A stretch of DNA of 64,000 nucleotides from Massilia sp. H6 (GTDB lineage Bacteria; Pseudomonadota; Gammaproteobacteria; Burkholderiales; Burkholderiaceae_D): the NCBI RefSeq assembly GCF_024802625.1, contig NZ_CP103371.1:682001-746000 (forward strand), read 5' to 3'. The notes beneath the pieces are model-generated. The model was not told the origin of the DNA, made no database searches, and saw nothing but the letters and a program-made list of their open reading frames with translations. Of this stretch, positions 49,002 to 57,550 are shown piece after piece. Each line of letters begins with the position of its first letter. Within the stretch, counting starts at the first letter, position 1. The position numbers were made by a program, and so were the translations under genes.

Positions 49002-49321
49002 AGAAAAGCCCGCATGCGCGGGCTTGGGAAAAACGGCTTCTTGTACGGACCAGCGGCGGTGCAGGCACCGCGCACAATCTTCTGTTTCTTGTTCAACTTC
49101 AGGCGTAGAGCTAGCTCAACGTCCCGTGTTGTTTAGGAAAGACGCTATTGAATCACCTCCCGCTGTTCTTGAGCAAATGAAACATTTGTTGGCGATGATG
49201 AAAAACAACAGTGAATCCGCGTCGGCGTGCCTGGCCAGGCGGCAAGGACGGTCCATTCGGGCAAAACTTCACGTAAAAGCTTTATAATTCAGGGTTTTGT
49301 AGATTTTTGCGGAGTAATACG
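49002..49321. other. Intergenic region before fmdB with hairpin and -10 box
   Basis: 320 bp. At 49008-49027 the perfect AAGCCCGC / GCGGGCTT hairpin (loop ATGC) lacks a downstream T-run on the plus strand, although the minus strand has TTTTCTTT. At 49283-49288 there is TATAAT, suitable for fmdB. No protein or RNA gene recognised between. Confidence 0.55.
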
Positions 49322-49645
49322 ATGCCGATTTACGCTTACCGCTGCGACGAATGCGGATTTACCAAAGATGCCCTGCAAAAAATTTCCGATCCGGTACTGA
49401 CAGTCTGCCCGTCGTGCGGCAAGGATGCTTTCAAGAAGCAGGTCACTGCTGCCGGCTTCCAGCTCAAGGGTTCGGGCTGGTATGTGACCGATTTCCGGGG
49501 CGGTAATGCGCCAGCCACCGGCACGGCCGCGGCAAGCACTGCCAATGGCGGCGAGGCCAGCAGCGCCCCGGCGCCAGCTGCAGCGCCGGCTGCGGCCGCA
49601 GCTCCTGCTCCAGTGCCGGCCGCGGCTCCCGATAAGAACAAGTGA
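49322..49645 (+). CDS. FmdB family zinc ribbon protein
   Basis: 107 residues: MPIYAYRCDECG, followed by a second pair CPSC, forms a four-Cys zinc ribbon; conserved GSGWYVTDF. The C-terminus is Ala/Pro-rich low complexity. It precedes DUF502 and aspS as in many betaproteobacteria. Function unknown. Stop and the DUF502 GTG are within four bases. Confidence 0.92.
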   Translation: MPIYAYRCDECGFTKDALQKISDPVLTVCPSCGKDAFKKQVTAAGFQLKGSGWYVTDFRGGNAPATGTAAASTANGGEASSAPAPAAAPAAAAAPAPVPAAAPDKNK

Positions 49646-49650
49646 TTTCG

Positions 49651-50238
49651 ATGCGTAAATATTTCCTGACCGGCTTGCTGGTGCTGGTGCCCCTGGCGAT
49701 CACGGCCTGGGTGCTGAGCCTGATCATCAGCACGCTGGACCAGTCGCTGCTGTTCGTGCCGGAGGCCTGGCAGCCGCGCCGCATGTTCGGCATGGATGTG
49801 CCGGGCGTCGGCGCGGTGCTGACCCTCGCCATCGTCTTTCTGACCGGCCTGCTGACCAACAACCTGGTTGGCCGCTATGTCGTGAAGATTGGCGACCGCA
49901 CGCTCAAGCGCATTCCGGTGGTCAGCTCGCTCTACGGCAGCGTCAAGCAAGTGTCGGACACGCTGTTCTCGTCGTCGGGCAACGCGTTTCGCACACCGGT
50001 GCTGATTCCTTATCCGCATGCCGATTCCTATACGATTGCCTTCCTGACCGGCGTGCCGGGCGGGGACGTCAAGAATCACCTGGTGGGCGACTACGTGAGC
50101 GTGTACGTGCCGACCACCCCGAACCCGACCTCGGGCTTCTTCCTGATGATGGAACGCAGCAAGGTCGTGGAGCTGAACATGTCGGTCGACGCGGCGCTCA
50201 AGCACATCGTTTCGATGGGCGTGGTCGCTCCCGAATAG
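49651..50238 (+). CDS. DUF502 domain membrane protein
   Basis: 195 residues from ATG 49651 (an in-frame GTG at 49642 adds three). Two membrane helices (YFLTGLLVLVPLAITAWVL and VGAVLTLAIVFLTGLL) then a soluble DUF502 domain with KRIPVVSSLYGSVKQVSDTL and VPGGDVKNHLVGDYVSVYVPTTPNPTSG-type signatures. Conserved before aspS; role unknown. Confidence 0.92.
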   Translation: MRKYFLTGLLVLVPLAITAWVLSLIISTLDQSLLFVPEAWQPRRMFGMDVPGVGAVLTLAIVFLTGLLTNNLVGRYVVKIGDRTLKRIPVVSSLYGSVKQVSDTLFSSSGNAFRTPVLIPYPHADSYTIAFLTGVPGGDVKNHLVGDYVSVYVPTTPNPTSGFFLMMERSKVVELNMSVDAALKHIVSMGVVAPE

Positions 50239-50312
50239 TTCGGCAAGCAGCACAGAACAAGTAAAGAACAAGGCCAAGGCCTTCACGAATCAACCAACCT
50301 GGAACGAAAACT

Positions 50313-52118
50313 ATGTCCACCATGCGTACTCACTACTGCGGCCTCGTCACCGAGGAACTGCTGGGCCAAACCGTCAGCCTGTGCGGCTGGGTGCACCGTC
50401 GCCGCGACCACGGCGGCGTGATCTTCATCGACCTGCGCGACCGTGAAGGCCTGGTGCAGGTGGTCTGCCATCCGGACAACGCCGAGGTGTTCAAGGCGGC
50501 CGAGCATGTGCGCAACGAGTTCTGCCTGCGTATCACCGGTACCGTGACCAACCGCCTCGAAGGCACCGCCAACGCCAACCTCAAGTCGGGCAAGATCGAG
50601 ATCAACGCCAGCAGCGTCGAAGTGCTGAACCCATCGGTGCCGGTGCCGTTCCAGCTGGACGACGACAACCTGTCGGAAACCACCCGCCTGACCCACCGCG
50701 TGCTCGACCTGCGCCGCGGCCAGATGCAGCACAACCTGCGCCTGCGCTACAAGGTGTCGATGGAAGTGCGCAAATACCTCGACAACCTGGGCTTCATCGA
50801 CATCGAGACCCCGATGCTGACCAAGTCGACCCCGGAAGGCGCGCGCGACTACCTGGTGCCATCGCGCGTGAACGCCGGCAGCTTCTTCGCGCTGCCGCAG
50901 TCGCCGCAGCTGTTCAAGCAGCTCCTGATGGTGGCCAACTTCGACCGCTACTACCAGATCACCAAATGCTTCCGCGACGAAGACCTGCGCGCCGACCGCC
51001 AGCCTGAATTCACCCAGATCGACTGCGAAACCTCGTTCCTGACCGAGCAGGAAATCCGTGACCTGTTCGAAGACATGATGCGCGTGGTCTTCAAGAACGC
51101 TGCCGGCATCGACCTGCCGAACCCGTTCCCGGTGATGGACTTCGCCACCGCGATGGGCATGTACGGTTCGGACAAGCCGGACATGCGCGTCAAGCTCGAG
51201 TTCACCGAATTGACCGAGCTGATGAAGTCGGTCGAGTTCAAGGTCTTCAACAGCGCCGCCAACATGACCGGCGGGCGCGTGGTCGGCATGCGCGTGCCGC
51301 AGGGCGGCTCGATGCCGCGCTCGGAAATCGACGCCTACACCCAGTTCGTCGCGATCTACGGCGCCAAGGGCCTGGCCTATATCAAGGTCAACGAGAAGGC
51401 CAAGGGCCGTGACGGCCTGCAGTCGCCGATCGTCAAGAACCTGTCCGACGAAGTGCTGGCCCAGATCCTGGAACTCACCGGCGCGCAGGATGGCGACCTG
51501 GTGTTCTTCGGCGCCGACAAGGCGAAAGTGGTCAACGACGCCATCGGCGCGCTGCGCGTGAAGATCGGCCACTCGGAATTTGGCAAGAAGGCAGGCCTGT
51601 TCGACGACACCTGGACGCCGCTGTGGGTGGTCGACTTCCCGATGTTCGAGCACGACGAGGAAAACGACCGCTGGACCGCGACCCACCACCCGTTCACGGC
51701 GCCGAAAGACGGCCACGAAGACATGTTGGAAACCAATCCTGGCGCCTGTATCGCCAAGGCCTACGACATGGTCCTGAATGGCTGGGAAATGGGCGGCGGT
51801 TCGATCCGTATCCACCGCGAAGATGTCCAGAGCAAGGTATTCCGCGCCCTGAAGATCGACGCCGAAGAAGCGCAGCTCAAGTTCGGCTTCCTGCTCGACG
51901 CCCTGCAATACGGCGCGCCGCCGCACGGTGGCCTGGCCTTCGGCCTGGACCGCCTGGTCACCCTGATGACCGGTTCGGAATCGATCCGCGACGTGATCGC
52001 CTTCCCCAAGACCCAGCGCGCCCAGTGCCTGTTGACCAACGCGCCGTCGGAAGTCGACGAGAAGCAGCTCAAGGAGCTGCACATCCGCCTGCGTGCCGCG
52101 GAACCGAAGCTGGCATAA
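50313..52118 (+). CDS. aspS: Aspartate-tRNA ligase
   Basis: Class II synthetase, 601 residues. N-terminal OB fold ([23 protein letters not shown]). Motif 2 [20 protein letters not shown] and motif 3 [10 protein letters not shown] are intact; the bacterial GAD insertion domain is present ([23 protein letters not shown]). A second ATG at 50322 is possible. It carries the nondiscriminating-type length; tRNA specificity cannot be read here. Confidence 0.97.
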   Translation: MSTMRTHYCGLVTEELLGQTVSLCGWVHRRRDHGGVIFIDLRDREGLVQVVCHPDNAEVFKAAEHVRNEFCLRITGTVTNRLEGTANANLKSGKIEINASSVEVLNPSVPVPFQLDDDNLSETTRLTHRVLDLRRGQMQHNLRLRYKVSMEVRKYLDNLGFIDIETPMLTKSTPEGARDYLVPSRVNAGSFFALPQSPQLFKQLLMVANFDRYYQITKCFRDEDLRADRQPEFTQIDCETSFLTEQEIRDLFEDMMRVVFKNAAGIDLPNPFPVMDFATAMGMYGSDKPDMRVKLEFTELTELMKSVEFKVFNSAANMTGGRVVGMRVPQGGSMPRSEIDAYTQFVAIYGAKGLAYIKVNEKAKGRDGLQSPIVKNLSDEVLAQILELTGAQDGDLVFFGADKAKVVNDAIGALRVKIGHSEFGKKAGLFDDTWTPLWVVDFPMFEHDEENDRWTATHHPFTAPKDGHEDMLETNPGACIAKAYDMVLNGWEMGGGSIRIHREDVQSKVFRALKIDAEEAQLKFGFLLDALQYGAPPHGGLAFGLDRLVTLMTGSESIRDVIAFPKTQRAQCLLTNAPSEVDEKQLKELHIRLRAAEPKLA

Positions 52119-52124
52119 AGCGTA

Positions 52125-52145
52125 GCGGCCGGCGGCGCCGGCCGC
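52125..52145 (+). other. GC-rich perfect palindromic hairpin after aspS
   Basis: GCGGCCGGC and GCCGGCCGC separated by GGC. No T-run; it precedes the stronger terminator at 52156. Confidence 0.6.
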
Positions 52146-52155
52146 GTGTTCAGGC

Positions 52156-52197
52156 AACGCGGGCACGACCGTTCACCGGTTCTGCCCGCGTTTGTTA
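52156..52197 (+). terminator. Terminator after aspS
   Basis: AACGCGGGCA (52156-52165) pairs with TGCCCGCGTT (52183-52192); the loop contains a small ACCG/CGGT hairpin; TGTT follows. nudB starts only 11 bp later. Confidence 0.65.
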
Positions 52198-52207
52198 TAT
52201 TGGTCCC

Positions 52208-52654
52208 ATGCCTCACAAAATCCCCGAATCGGTCCTGGTCATCATCCATACCTGCGCGCTGGAGGTGTTGTTGATCGAGCGCGCCGACCGTCCGGGCTTC
52301 TGGCAATCGGTCACCGGCTCGCGCGACACGCCCGACGAGCCGCTGATCGACACCGCCGCGCGCGAGCTGTTCGAGGAAACCGGCATCGTTGCCGACGGCG
52401 AGCACATCCGCCTGCACGACTGGCAGCACTCCAGCGTCTACGAAATCTACCCGCTCTGGCGTCATCGCTACGCGCCCGGCATCGCGCACAATACGGAACA
52501 CGTATTCTCGGTGTGCGTGCCGCGCGATATCCCCATCGTCCTGAGCCCGCGCGAGCACCTGCGCCACGCCTGGCTGGGGCACCTGGAAGCGGCCGGGCGC
52601 TGCTTCTCCATGTCGAATGCCGAAGCCATCGCGCAATTGCCGCTTCACCTATGA
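52208..52654 (+). CDS. nudB: Dihydroneopterin triphosphate pyrophosphatase (NudB)
   Basis: Nudix hydrolase of folate synthesis. 148 residues from ATG 52208. The Nudix box is GSRDTPDEPLIDTAARELFEETGI (the variable first part TPDEP is typical), with family motifs IHTCALEVLLIERADRPGFWQSVTG and EHVFSVCVPRDIPIVLSPREHLRHAWL. It follows aspS, the common aspS-nudB order. Confidence 0.93.
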   Translation: MPHKIPESVLVIIHTCALEVLLIERADRPGFWQSVTGSRDTPDEPLIDTAARELFEETGIVADGEHIRLHDWQHSSVYEIYPLWRHRYAPGIAHNTEHVFSVCVPRDIPIVLSPREHLRHAWLGHLEAAGRCFSMSNAEAIAQLPLHL

Positions 52655-52731
52655 CTTCAGGCATTTGGCGCATGGCGCACGATTGGGTCCGGTTCCATGG
52701 GACCAGGGCGCGATGTTGTTAGAATGTCTTA

Positions 52732-53541
52732 ATGAAAATTCGCGTAGCTACCTACAACATTCACAAGGGCGTGTCGTCGCTGCGCAGTACGCCGCGGGTG
52801 ATCGCATTGAAAAAGGCGATCGCCGAATTCCAGGCCGATGTCGTCTTCCTGCAAGAAGTGCAAGGCCGGCACGACCGCTTTCATGCCCGCTATGGCAAAG
52901 AAGAGCTGGCTCACCGCCACTGGCCCGAAACCGCCCAGTACGACTACTTCAAGAACGAACAGCACCACAGCGCCTATGGCATGAACGCCGTGTACGACCA
53001 TGGCCACCACGGCAATGCGCTGCTGAGCTGCTTCCCGATCCCCAATTCGCATAACCACGACGTTTCCGACCATGCCTACGAGCAGCGCGGCATCCTGCAC
53101 TGCGTGCTCGACACGCCGGGCGGCAAGGTGCATTGCTATGTGGTGCACCTGGGCTTGTTCGAAAGCGGACGCGGGCGCCAGGCGCAAGCCCTGATCGAGG
53201 CCGTCAACGCTTCATCGCATGGCGAACCGGTCATCATTGCCGGCGACTTCAACGACTGGCGCAATACCCTCAGCGACCGCCTGCGCAATGCGCTGGGCGT
53301 GGTCGAGGTATTCGACCAGCTCGGGCCAAAGTCGGCAATGGGCGACATGGTGCGCAGCTGGGCCGGCCGCAAGCCGCGCCTGGCACCGGCGCGCACCTTC
53401 CCGGCCGTGCTGCCGTGGTTTCGCCTCGACCGCATCTATGTGCGCGGCTTCAAGGTCGATAATGCCCAGGTGATGCATGGCGCGCTGTGGGCCAAGCTGT
53501 CCGACCACGCACCGATCGTGGCCGAACTGCAGCTCGGTTAG
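52732..53541 (+). CDS. Endonuclease/exonuclease/phosphatase family protein (YbhP-like)
   Basis: 269 residues with EEP-fold motifs: RVATYNIHKG, VVFLQEVQ, AGDFNDW and SDHAPIVAEL. Likely Mg-dependent phosphodiesterase. It immediately precedes clsB, as ybhP precedes clsB in Escherichia coli. Confidence 0.92.
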   Translation: MKIRVATYNIHKGVSSLRSTPRVIALKKAIAEFQADVVFLQEVQGRHDRFHARYGKEELAHRHWPETAQYDYFKNEQHHSAYGMNAVYDHGHHGNALLSCFPIPNSHNHDVSDHAYEQRGILHCVLDTPGGKVHCYVVHLGLFESGRGRQAQALIEAVNASSHGEPVIIAGDFNDWRNTLSDRLRNALGVVEVFDQLGPKSAMGDMVRSWAGRKPRLAPARTFPAVLPWFRLDRIYVRGFKVDNAQVMHGALWAKLSDHAPIVAELQLG

Positions 53542-53556
53542 CGGCCACCAGCGTCC

Positions 53557-54717
53557 ATGCGCTCCGTCTCCTTTGTAGACAACAACGACCTCACGCTACT
53601 CGAGAGTGGCACCGAGTATTTTCCGGCCCTGATCGCCGCCCTCGATGCGGCGCAGTTCGACGTCCTGTTCGAAACCTACATTTTTGCCGAGGACGAGACC
53701 GGGCACGCGGTGCGCGACGCCTTGAATCGCGCCGCCGGCCGCGGCGTCAAGGTGCGGGTGCTGGTCGACTGGATCGGCACCGAGCACCGCCCGGCCACGC
53801 GCCTGGGCGCCGCGTTTGCCGAAGCAGGCGTGCAATACCGCGTCTTCAATCCCTGGTGCAAGCGTGGCATCGCGCGCTCGCACCGCAAGATCGTGGTGGT
53901 CGACGGCGAAGTCGCTTTCGTGGGCGGAATCAACATCAACGACGACTGGCGGTGCGACCACGCCCAGCGCCAGCGCCTGGCGGCGCCGCGCTGGGACTTC
54001 ACGGTGCAGGTGCGTGGGCCGCTAGTGGCCCAGATCCAGGACGAAGCCAGGGGCCAATGGCTGCGCGCCGGCCGCCTCGGGCTGAGACGGCGCCTCGAAT
54101 TGTTCAGCGAGTCGCGCCAGCTTCCCGCCACATCGTGCGCCGATCCGGCACGCGCCGCCTTCGTGGTACGCGACAACCTGCGCAACCGTTCGACGATTCA
54201 GCGCGCCTATCTGCAGGCCCTGGGCCGTGCCAAGCACAGCGTGCTGCTGGCCACCCCGTATTTCGCTCCGGGCCGCAAGTTCCGCAAGGCGCTGGCGCAT
54301 GCGGCCCAGCGCGGCGTCCAGGTCACGCTCCTGATCGGGGTAGGGGAGTTCCGCATCCAGGACGCGGTAGCGCATTCGTTCTATCCGAAGCTGCTGGCCG
54401 ACGGCATCCGGGTGGTCGAATACCGCAAGACCCAGCTGCATGCCAAGGTCGCGGTGGTCGACGACGACTGGGCCACGGTCGGCTCGAGCAATTGCGACGG
54501 GCTGTCGCTGTTCCTGAACCAGGAGGCCAATGTCGTCGTGCTCGACCAGAAATTCGCGGCCGCCATGCGCGAGCACATCGAGCGCGGTATTGCCGACGGG
54601 GTGCCGGTCTGCGCCGAAGAGTTCGCGCATACCGGCTGGTTCAGGCGCGCGAAATACGGCGCGGCTTACCTGATGTATAAACTGGTGATGCGGATCTTTG
54701 CGATCGGCTACGCATAA
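53557..54717 (+). CDS. clsB: Cardiolipin synthase B
   Basis: 386 residues with two HKD phospholipase D motifs: His109-Lys111-Asp116 (SHRKIVVVDGEVAFVGG) and His295-Lys297-Asp302 (LHAKVAVVDDDWATVGSSN). This matches ClsB, which joins phospholipids to cardiolipin. No N-terminal membrane helices. In line with ybhP-like gene and hslR downstream. Confidence 0.94.
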   Translation: MRSVSFVDNNDLTLLESGTEYFPALIAALDAAQFDVLFETYIFAEDETGHAVRDALNRAAGRGVKVRVLVDWIGTEHRPATRLGAAFAEAGVQYRVFNPWCKRGIARSHRKIVVVDGEVAFVGGININDDWRCDHAQRQRLAAPRWDFTVQVRGPLVAQIQDEARGQWLRAGRLGLRRRLELFSESRQLPATSCADPARAAFVVRDNLRNRSTIQRAYLQALGRAKHSVLLATPYFAPGRKFRKALAHAAQRGVQVTLLIGVGEFRIQDAVAHSFYPKLLADGIRVVEYRKTQLHAKVAVVDDDWATVGSSNCDGLSLFLNQEANVVVLDQKFAAAMREHIERGIADGVPVCAEEFAHTGWFRRAKYGAAYLMYKLVMRIFAIGYA

Positions 54718-54729
54718 CGGAAAGACACC

Positions 54730-55110
54730 ATGCAAGACAACCAAGTACGACTCGACAAATGGCTGTGGGCGGCGCGCTTTTTCAAGACCCGCTCGGTGGC
54801 CACCGACGCGATCGACCGCGGCCGCGTGCGCATCGACGGCGAACCGGTCAAGCCGGCGCGCAACGTCAAGCTCAACGACAAGCTCACCATCGATAACGGC
54901 TCCGACCGCTGGGAAGTGATCGTCGCCGCCATCTCGGACAAGCGCGGCCCGGCGCCGGTGGCGCGCACGCTGTATTTCGAAACCGACGAGAGCATTGCCA
55001 AGCGCGAGAACGACAAGACCGCGCGCCGGCTGTTCCCGGAGCCGAGCCTGGAGATCAAGGGCCGGCCCACCAAGCGCGACCGCAGGGCGATCGAAAAGGC
55101 CGGGTCCTAA
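54730..55110 (+). CDS. hslR: Ribosome-associated heat-shock protein Hsp15 (S4 domain)
   Basis: 126 residues with an S4 RNA-binding domain at the N-terminus (VRLDKWLWAARFFKTRSVATDAIDRGRVRIDGEPVKPAR). Hsp15 rescues stalled 50S-nascent chain complexes. A basic C-terminal tail (IKGRPTKRDRRAIEKA) is typical. It is the last gene before the lower-GC AraC/DJ-1 pair. Confidence 0.93.
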   Translation: MQDNQVRLDKWLWAARFFKTRSVATDAIDRGRVRIDGEPVKPARNVKLNDKLTIDNGSDRWEVIVAAISDKRGPAPVARTLYFETDESIAKRENDKTARRLFPEPSLEIKGRPTKRDRRAIEKAGS

Positions 55111-55156
55111 CTGCAGGCAAAATCGGGGCAGGCCGGATCACGAAGTGAGTCGCGCG

Positions 55157-56149
55157 TCAACGCGATCCGGTACTGCGGAACCGGAGCCGAAATTCGCTTG
55201 GGCTCACCTGCAGGTGACGTTGAAACGCAGCGCGCATTGCCTCACTAGAAGCATATCCGGACCGCGCCGCGATGCGCTCGATGGATAGTGTTCCATCCGT
55301 TAGCAGTCTGCGGGCTTCATCAAGCCGCAAGGTTTGTACGTAATTGGCAGGCGTGGTACCTAAGGCCTCGGTAAAGCGCCGATGAAAATTACGGGGACTC
55401 ATGGCGACGCGGGCCGCCAATCGTTGAACCGACAGGTCTTCACGTGATTGTGACGCCATCCACTTCAATAGCTCTGCAAATCGGCTAGAAGATTCGGTGT
55501 TGAATTGTGTGGCAAGTTGGCTGCTGAACTGAGACTGGCCGCCAGGTCGCTTCAGGTATACGACCAGCTCCCGAGCAACCTGCAATGCGAGTGTGCGCCC
55601 GCAGTCTTCTTCTATGAGCGCCAGTACCGAATCGATCCCAGCCGATACGCCCGCCGAACACTGATATTTTCCATCCCTGATAAACAGGGCGTCCCGATCG
55701 AGAAGGACGGACGGGAAAGCGTCGCAGAACTCACCGAAATGCGCCCAGTGTGTTGTCGTGCGCCGGTCGTTCAGAAGTCCAGTCGCCGCGAGCGGAAACG
55801 ACCCGGTACACACGGAGCCGACTCGCCCTGCCGTTTTACAAAGACTGCGCAAGCGATCGACGAGCGTCCGGTTGTGGATCGACCGACGTGCTCCTTCGCC
55901 GCCAGCAAGTATCAAGGTGTCGGCCTTCAGGTCGGGGTCATGCACGCTGATCGATGCAACAAGCGGGAAGCCGGCGCTGGTCCGCAGCAGGCCCACCTCC
56001 GGGGCGGCCAGTACAACCTCGTACGGCGCCGCTGCGCCGTTGGCCTTGACCAGGTCATTGGCTGCCGAGAAGGCGTCGACCGGCCCTGCGATGTCGAGCA
56101 TTTGCGCAGGAGGGAATCCGACGATGACGACGCGATGGGGAATATTCAT
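55157..56149 (-). CDS. GlxA-type AraC family regulator with DJ-1/PfpI-like domain
   Basis: 330 residues from ATG 56149; a GTG at 56170 would add seven. N-terminal DJ-1/PfpI domain with IVGFPPAQMLDIAGPVDAF and a nucleophile-elbow-like VGSVCTGSF; C-terminal two HTH motifs (LAARVAMSPRNFHRRF and IAARSGYASSEAMRAAFQRHL). It is divergent from a second DJ-1-like gene. Base composition and codon choice look less GC-rich than the surroundings. Regulates something unknown, perhaps the neighbour. Confidence 0.88.
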   Translation of the reverse strand: MNIPHRVVIVGFPPAQMLDIAGPVDAFSAANDLVKANGAAAPYEVVLAAPEVGLLRTSAGFPLVASISVHDPDLKADTLILAGGEGARRSIHNRTLVDRLRSLCKTAGRVGSVCTGSFPLAATGLLNDRRTTTHWAHFGEFCDAFPSVLLDRDALFIRDGKYQCSAGVSAGIDSVLALIEEDCGRTLALQVARELVVYLKRPGGQSQFSSQLATQFNTESSSRFAELLKWMASQSREDLSVQRLAARVAMSPRNFHRRFTEALGTTPANYVQTLRLDEARRLLTDGTLSIERIAARSGYASSEAMRAAFQRHLQVSPSEFRLRFRSTGSR

Positions 56150-56203
56150 AAGAACTGACTGTGCATCCACGGCCGCATGTTGAAAAGAGAAGTGCCTTGA
56201 TTT

Positions 56204-56249
56204 GGCAGGTTTTCAGGGATTGATGTCATTCTGCCATACGGGCAGGCTT
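56204..56249. promoter_or_regulatory. Direct repeats in the AraC/DJ-1 divergent region
   Basis: GGCAGGTTT at 56204-56212 and GGCAGGCTT at 56241-56249, 37 bp apart, near TATATG (56250) which could be part of a -10. AraC-family sites are often direct repeats. Weak evidence. Confidence 0.35.
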
Positions 56250-56292
56250 ATATGATGGCGCCCACATTCTTAAAAACCTTCAAGGAAGTTTC

Positions 56293-57357
56293 ATGAAAAC
56301 GGCCTGGCGCTTCGCTCTCCTCATTGTTTCATTCGTCTCGACGCTTGCGATCGCCCAAGCTCCTCCAGCGACGGCGTCGCCTTCCAGGAAAGTCGCCATA
56401 CTGCTATTCGACAATGTCGAAAACATTGATTTCACCGGTCCCATGCAAGTGTTCGCTGTGGCTGGCTTCGACGTCTTCACGGTTGCGGCAGACCGTAGGC
56501 CGGTCGGGATCTCAAGTGGGATGAAGGTGTTGCCGCAATATTCTTTTGCGGACGCCCCGGATGCAGATGTGGTGGTGATACCCGGCGGGGACACTGACAA
56601 TGTCATGATGGACAAAGCGACACTTGATTGGATCAACGTGAAAGCGTCTCATGCGCGGCATGTCATGTCGGTATGTAACGGAGCATTCATTCTTGCGCAT
56701 ACAGGTCTGCTTGACGGTCTTACTGCAACGACGACGAGCGGAAATGTCGACGCATTACGGCAGCATTCTCCAGGCACCAGCGTTGTGCGCGACCGGCGAG
56801 TAGTCGACGCCGGCAAGATCATCACCACCGGGGGATTTTTAGCAGGAATCGACGGAGCTCTACATCTTGTCGCCAGATTGCGCGGCAATGGCCACGCACA
56901 GTTCGTCGCACAAACGCTGGAATATGACTGGCGCCCGGACGGCGGTTATGCGCCAGCCGCCTACGCCCTCCGGCTTCTGCCGATGTATCTGGATCAGAAA
57001 CTGGAAAACTTTGCTCAGGTCGACAAAGTGATCAGTAGTTCAGGCAATGCTAACCGGTGGAATATGTCCTTTCTTCTCACCACGCAAGCGCCTGCAGCCA
57101 GCCTACTGACCCAGATCGGATCGATGTTGTCGAGCCACGGCAAGTGGGGCGAAGCGGTCGCTACCGCAGAATCGCAGAAAATGGAATGGGCGTTCCAGGA
57201 CGTGGATGGCAAACCCTGGATCGCCACTGCACGCGTCGACCACGTGAAAGGAAACGACAAGCAGCAGCTTTTCACAATAGAAGTGAAGAGCCGCCAGAAT
57301 CTGAATAGGAAAAAACCCGCACAACCCACGTCCAGACCAATTCGGGGTCAGGTCTGA
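56293..57357 (+). CDS. DJ-1/PfpI family protein, exported
   Basis: 354 residues with a signal peptide (ALLIVSFVSTLAIAQA) and a DJ-1/PfpI-like domain in residues 30-215, with a nucleophile-elbow-like cysteine in MSVCNGAFILAHTG and LFDNVENIDFTGPMQVF. The C-terminal third has no recognised domain. AAGGAAG precedes ATG 56293. Its final residues (SRPIRGQV) and the TGA lie in a REP-like repeat arm (57345-57358). Divergent from the AraC gene. Confidence 0.8.
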   Translation: MKTAWRFALLIVSFVSTLAIAQAPPATASPSRKVAILLFDNVENIDFTGPMQVFAVAGFDVFTVAADRRPVGISSGMKVLPQYSFADAPDADVVVIPGGDTDNVMMDKATLDWINVKASHARHVMSVCNGAFILAHTGLLDGLTATTTSGNVDALRQHSPGTSVVRDRRVVDAGKIITTGGFLAGIDGALHLVARLRGNGHAQFVAQTLEYDWRPDGGYAPAAYALRLLPMYLDQKLENFAQVDKVISSSGNANRWNMSFLLTTQAPAASLLTQIGSMLSSHGKWGEAVATAESQKMEWAFQDVDGKPWIATARVDHVKGNDKQQLFTIEVKSRQNLNRKKPAQPTSRPIRGQV

Positions 57358-57427
57358 CGTCTGGACACGACCTCGATCTTGGTCCGGTTGTATGGACGAG
57401 CCGATGCCTGAATGTCAGACCTGACCC
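57330..57427. repeat. REP-like nested inverted repeat
   Basis: Arms GGGTCAGGTCTGAC (57345-57358) and GTCAGACCTGACCC (57414-57427) are perfect inverted repeats; a second pair GTCCAGAC / GTCTGGAC (57330-57337 and 57359-57366) is nested around the left arm. Resembles repeats associated with RAYT transposases (from memory). No transposase gene is present. Confidence 0.7.
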
Positions 57428-57550
57428 AAATGCGTCGCATGTGAACGTGATCTTGCCAACGGGAATGTAGAATGGGGTCCCGGTCCCAGGTCCCTGATGC
57501 CGCACCGCCATGCGGGGCCGTCAGGGCGGGATGCTTTTCATGGAATTCCG

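Noticed and set aside
49135..49287. Possible short protein in the gap before fmdB
   Set aside because: The frames present have no ribosome-binding site and no familiar sequence; a start such as MKHLLAMMKNN is not convincing.
53487..54680. Arginine-rich open frame overlapping clsB
   Set aside because: It overlaps clsB in another frame and has the Arg/Pro/Ala composition typical of a shadow; clsB has both HKD motifs.
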